Part shown: piece after piece, positions 62,935 to 64,000 of the stretch
Numbering within the stretch: position 1 is the first letter of the stretch
Layout of the letters: every line of letters begins with the position of its first letter
Assembly (NCBI RefSeq): GCF_039539485.1
Contig: NZ_BAABDF010000003.1
Span: 124,001-188,000, forward strand
DNA length: 64,000 nucleotides
Source: Celeribacter arenosi
GTDB taxonomy: Bacteria > Pseudomonadota > Alphaproteobacteria > Rhodobacterales > Rhodobacteraceae
Reading direction: 5' to 3'
Translations under genes and position numbers: made by a program
Notes under the pieces: model-generated
Database searches by the model: none
Seen by the model: the letters and a program-made list of their open reading frames with translations, nothing else
What the model was told of the DNA's origin: nothing

Positions 62935-64000
62935 ATGGCTAAACGCGACTATTACGAAGTTCTCGGCGTCGATCGCGGCGTTGATGATGGCACGCTAAAG
63001 AAAGCCTATCGCAAAAAAGCGATGGAATTTCACCCCGACCGCAACAAGGACAACCCTGAAGCGGAGGCCAAGTTCAAAGAGCTGAGCGAGGCCTACGACA
63101 CACTCAAAGATCCCGAGAAAAAGGCCGCATACGACCGCTACGGTCATGCCGCTTTCGAACAGGGTGGAATGGGTGCGCGTGGCGGATTTGGCGGCCAACA
63201 GCACGGCGATTTCGCCTCGGCGTTCTCCGATGTGTTCGACGACCTTTTTGGCGACTTTATGGGCGGCCCTCGTGGCGGCGCGCGTTCGCGTGCGCAACGC
63301 GGCTCCGACCTGCGCTACGATATGCGCGTCACGCTCGAAGAGGCCTACAGCGGAACGCAGAAAACCGTCAACGTTCCGACGTCCGTCTCCTGTGGTTCAT
63401 GCAGTGGCACAGGCGCAGCAGGCGGGTCAGAGCCGCAGACATGCCCCTCATGTTCGGGGATGGGTAAAGTGCGTGCACAGCAGGGCTTTTTCACGGTCGA
63501 GCGGACATGCCCGACCTGTGGGGGCCTTGGCCAGACAATCAAAGACCCCTGCACCGTTTGTCGCGGCGCAGGGCGGGTAGAGAAAGAGCGCGCTCTGTCG
63601 GTCAACATTCCTGCGGGCGTTGAAACCGGTACGCGAATCCGTCTCGCCGGTGAAGGCGAAGCGGGCCTGCGTGGCGGACCTACGGGCGATCTTTACATCT
63701 TTGTTGAGGTCCAACCTCACCCGATTTTTGAACGCGACGGCATCAATCTCCATTGCTCGGTCCCTGTATCCATGGGCACCGCTGCGTTGGGGGGTGATAT
63801 CGAGGTTCCCACGATCGACGGCGGACGTTCGCGCGTGAAAATTCCACAGGGTAGCCAATCCGGCCGGCAAATGCGTCTGCGCGGGAAAGGCATGCCAATG
63901 CTGCGCGGACAGGGTCAGGGCGACATGATGATCGAACTGGCGGTCGAAACGCCAGTGAATCTGACCTCGCGCCAGAAAGAACTCCTTCGTGAGTTTGAAA
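62935..64000 (+). CDS. dnaJ: Chaperone DnaJ, partial (runs off right edge)
   Basis: DnaJ stimulates DnaK and presents substrates. The visible 355 codons start at the ATG at 62935, with GGAGG 10 nt upstream. They include the J domain (KRDYYEVLGVDRG, HPD in MEFHPDRNKD), a Gly/Phe-rich region, and four CxxCxGxG zinc repeats (CGSCSGTG, CPSCSGMG, CPTCGGLG, CTVCRGAG). The C-terminal substrate domain is cut by the window edge, about 30 residues short of the usual length. Confidence 0.96.
   Translation, partial: MAKRDYYEVLGVDRGVDDGTLKKAYRKKAMEFHPDRNKDNPEAEAKFKELSEAYDTLKDPEKKAAYDRYGHAAFEQGGMGARGGFGGQQHGDFASAFSDVFDDLFGDFMGGPRGGARSRAQRGSDLRYDMRVTLEEAYSGTQKTVNVPTSVSCGSCSGTGAAGGSEPQTCPSCSGMGKVRAQQGFFTVERTCPTCGGLGQTIKDPCTVCRGAGRVEKERALSVNIPAGVETGTRIRLAGEGEAGLRGGPTGDLYIFVEVQPHPIFERDGINLHCSVPVSMGTAALGGDIEVPTIDGGRSRVKIPQGSQSGRQMRLRGKGMPMLRGQGQGDMMIELAVETPVNLTSRQKELLREFE

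Noticed and set aside
1..64000. CRISPR arrays, insertion sequences and rRNA genes
   Set aside because: No regularly spaced direct-repeat array, transposase-like frame or rRNA sequence was seen in the window.

Overview
The window is a stretch of an alphaproteobacterial chromosome, most likely Rhodobacteraceae (Roseobacter group). The reasons are the petABC operon with a Rhodobacter-type PetP/PetR regulator pair, the dxs-ispA-xseB cluster, the rnd-kdsD-lptC-lptA-lptB-hpf-ptsN cluster, a complex I NDUFA9-like reductase and the overall protein sequences. This placement is by recognition of proteins, not by a database search.

Positions 1-9675 look like an accessory island abutting the 3' end of a tRNA-Arg(CCT) gene. 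Its left part is AT-richer and holds three genes: a truncated zinc-ribbon protein running off the left edge, a 1265-residue protein of unknown family with a C-terminal PD-(D/E)XK nuclease-like motif, and a divergent DUF2075-type P-loop ATPase with its own N-terminal nuclease motif. This is a candidate defence cassette. Its right part (6.3-9.5 kb) is a complete ColE1-type mobilisation module on the minus strand in one tightly overlapping operon: a replication-initiator-like gene with iteron-like repeats inside it, mobC, a MOB-HEN-type relaxase, and two further genes (mbeB/mbeD-like) encoded out of frame inside the relaxase gene, each with a strong Shine-Dalgarno sequence. A small unknown gene ends the operon. 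No integrase is visible, so the island probably extends left of the window.

From 9.7 kb onward the content is ordinary core genome: tRNA-Arg, a GntR-like LacI regulator with an operator-like palindrome, ilvD, tRNA-Lys, dapF-mtaB, petABC (cytochrome bc1), the thiamine ABC transporter thiBPQ behind a TPP riboswitch, aroC, an EamA exporter, HU, AMP nucleosidase, a YeeZ-like epimerase, exoD, dxs-ispA-xseB, petPR, ilvE, another EamA exporter with queG, a glutathione transferase, mtgA, gltBD, uppP, an NDUFA9-like protein, tRNA-Leu and rnd.

From 46 to 60 kb the theme is the cell envelope. kdsD and lptCAB make KDO precursor and transport LPS, followed by hpf and ptsN. A minus-strand surface-polysaccharide block then carries a sulfotransferase, a Core-2/I-branching-type enzyme, two paralogous glycosyltransferases, galE, galU, kdsB and cysQ, next to a capsule-type ABC permease. 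The sulfotransferase together with CysQ (which clears its PAP by-product), KdsB and the permease suggests a sulfated, possibly KDO-linked surface glycan. The window ends with alkB and dnaK-dnaJ (dnaJ truncated at the right edge) behind a heat-shock-type promoter.
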